From Pseudomonadota bacterium (GTDB lineage: Bacteria; Pseudomonadota; Gammaproteobacteria; Steroidobacterales; Steroidobacteraceae), in the NCBI GenBank assembly GCA_021816775.1, contig JAKAXA010000007.1, forward strand, positions 62,001 through 126,000: a stretch of DNA of 64,000 nt, in the 5' to 3' direction. The first letter of the stretch is position 1. Each line of letters begins with the position of its first letter. Below are positions 63,512 through 64,000 of this stretch, piece after piece. A program made the position numbers and the translations under genes. Under the pieces are notes generated by a model that saw only the letters and a program-made list of their open reading frames with translations, was not told where the DNA came from and did not search any database.

Positions 63512-64000
63512 GCGGCGCGACGGGGTTCGCCGAGCGGCCCGCGCGCGCCGGTGAGCGCGCGGAACCCTCCGGTTGCAGCTCCGGAGGCGCTCACGGCCGC
63601 GCGCACGCGCGCGCTGAGCAGTGCCTGAAGCTCATCGCGATGGCGGTAGGTGCTCATCGTGGGCGTCAGTCCGTTACGGGTCGCCGGGTGCAGATAGATC
63701 TCCGTCAGCCCTTCGGGCAGATGCGCCAGGATCTCGAGCATGCGCGTCTCGTCCATCGCACCGGTTCCCGAGAGGCCGAAGATCTGATCGTTGCAGGCGA
63801 CGCCGGCGGCGCGCAGCCGGGCGCGCATCAGCGCGAGCCAGGGCGAGAGCAGCGCGCCGGCGAGTGATGCCCGGCGCGGCTCGCGCGGCCAGCGCACCGG
63901 GGGCCGCCCGTACTCGGCGCCGATCGTGAGCAGCATCGACAGCACCGTCGGATGCAGGTGAAAGTGCTTGTGGGCGTTCACGTGATCGAGCGGCAGGCCC
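63508..64000 (-). CDS. hpnK: Hopanoid-associated deacetylase HpnK, 5' part outside window
   Basis: C-terminal part of a YdjC-fold protein. VNAHKHFHLHPTV carries metal-binding His residues, and LPEGLTEIYLHPA is a family motif. The frame continues upstream through GLPLDH to the window edge, so the start lies outside. HpnK is described as deacetylating the N-acetylglucosamine head group of bacteriohopanetetrol. It leads hpnL and the ferritin-like gene. Confidence 0.88.
   Translation of the reverse strand, partial: GLPLDHVNAHKHFHLHPTVLSMLLTIGAEYGRPPVRWPREPRRASLAGALLSPWLALMRARLRAAGVACNDQIFGLSGTGAMDETRMLEILAHLPEGLTEIYLHPATRNGLTPTMSTYRHRDELQALLSARVRAAVSASGAATGGFRALTGARGPLGEPRRAA

Overview
The window is a stretch of a very GC-rich gammaproteobacterial chromosome. 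The order nnrD-tsaE-amidase-mutL-miaA-hfq-hflX...purA, with queG divergent beside nnrD, matches the E. coli yjeS/yjeF-purA neighbourhood. hpnK/hpnL indicate a hopanoid producer, and the 50-61 kb region indicates growth on alcohols with a PQQ enzyme. The genus cannot be fixed from sequence alone; a Nevskiales/Steroidobacterales-like gammaproteobacterium would fit.

1-1.4 kb: an IS1380-family transposase running off the left edge, then gene-poor DNA. 1.4-15.3 kb: a 13.8-kb integrated element between 46-bp direct repeats of the 3' half of a tRNA-Glu(CTC) gene; the intact tRNA is at the right end. It encodes a tyrosine integrase, a rearranged AlpA-like protein, a primase/helicase, an SSB, several small start-stop-overlapping genes, and two large proteins resembling podovirus internal (ejection) proteins. 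No terminase, portal or capsid gene is visible. Three small genes run the other way at its right end.

15.3-30 kb: housekeeping genes: pcnB-folK-deoxynucleoside kinase-panB-panC, queG (opposite strand), nnrD-tsaE-amiC-mutL-miaA-hfq-hflX-purA. 30.2-33.8 kb: an ECF sigma/anti-sigma/DUF4097 operon and an M48 peptidase.

33.8-61.5 kb: an alcohol and formaldehyde oxidation region. It holds an aldehyde dehydrogenase with a DUF779 partner, an AcoR-like sigma54 activator, a TonB receptor closely resembling the PQQ importer PqqU/YncD, a NarL-type two-component pair, a porin, two further AcoR/NtrC-class regulators of unusual build, frmA-gfa, and a PQQ alcohol dehydrogenase with the lanthanide-type Asp pair. 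Downstream follow a XoxJ-like protein fused to ankyrin repeats, a cytochrome c, a PQQ-system binding protein, a YVTN beta-propeller, a NitT/TauT-type ABC importer, and a PedC-type ABC-2 exporter. Good -24/-12 promoters precede the aldehyde dehydrogenase and the porin. The likely flow is: alcohol enters by the porin, is oxidised in the periplasm with electrons passing to the cytochrome, aldehyde is oxidised by the aldehyde dehydrogenase, and formaldehyde by the glutathione route. No pqq biosynthesis gene lies in the window.

61.7-64 kb: hpnK (cut by the right edge), hpnL and a ferritin-like protein of unknown role.
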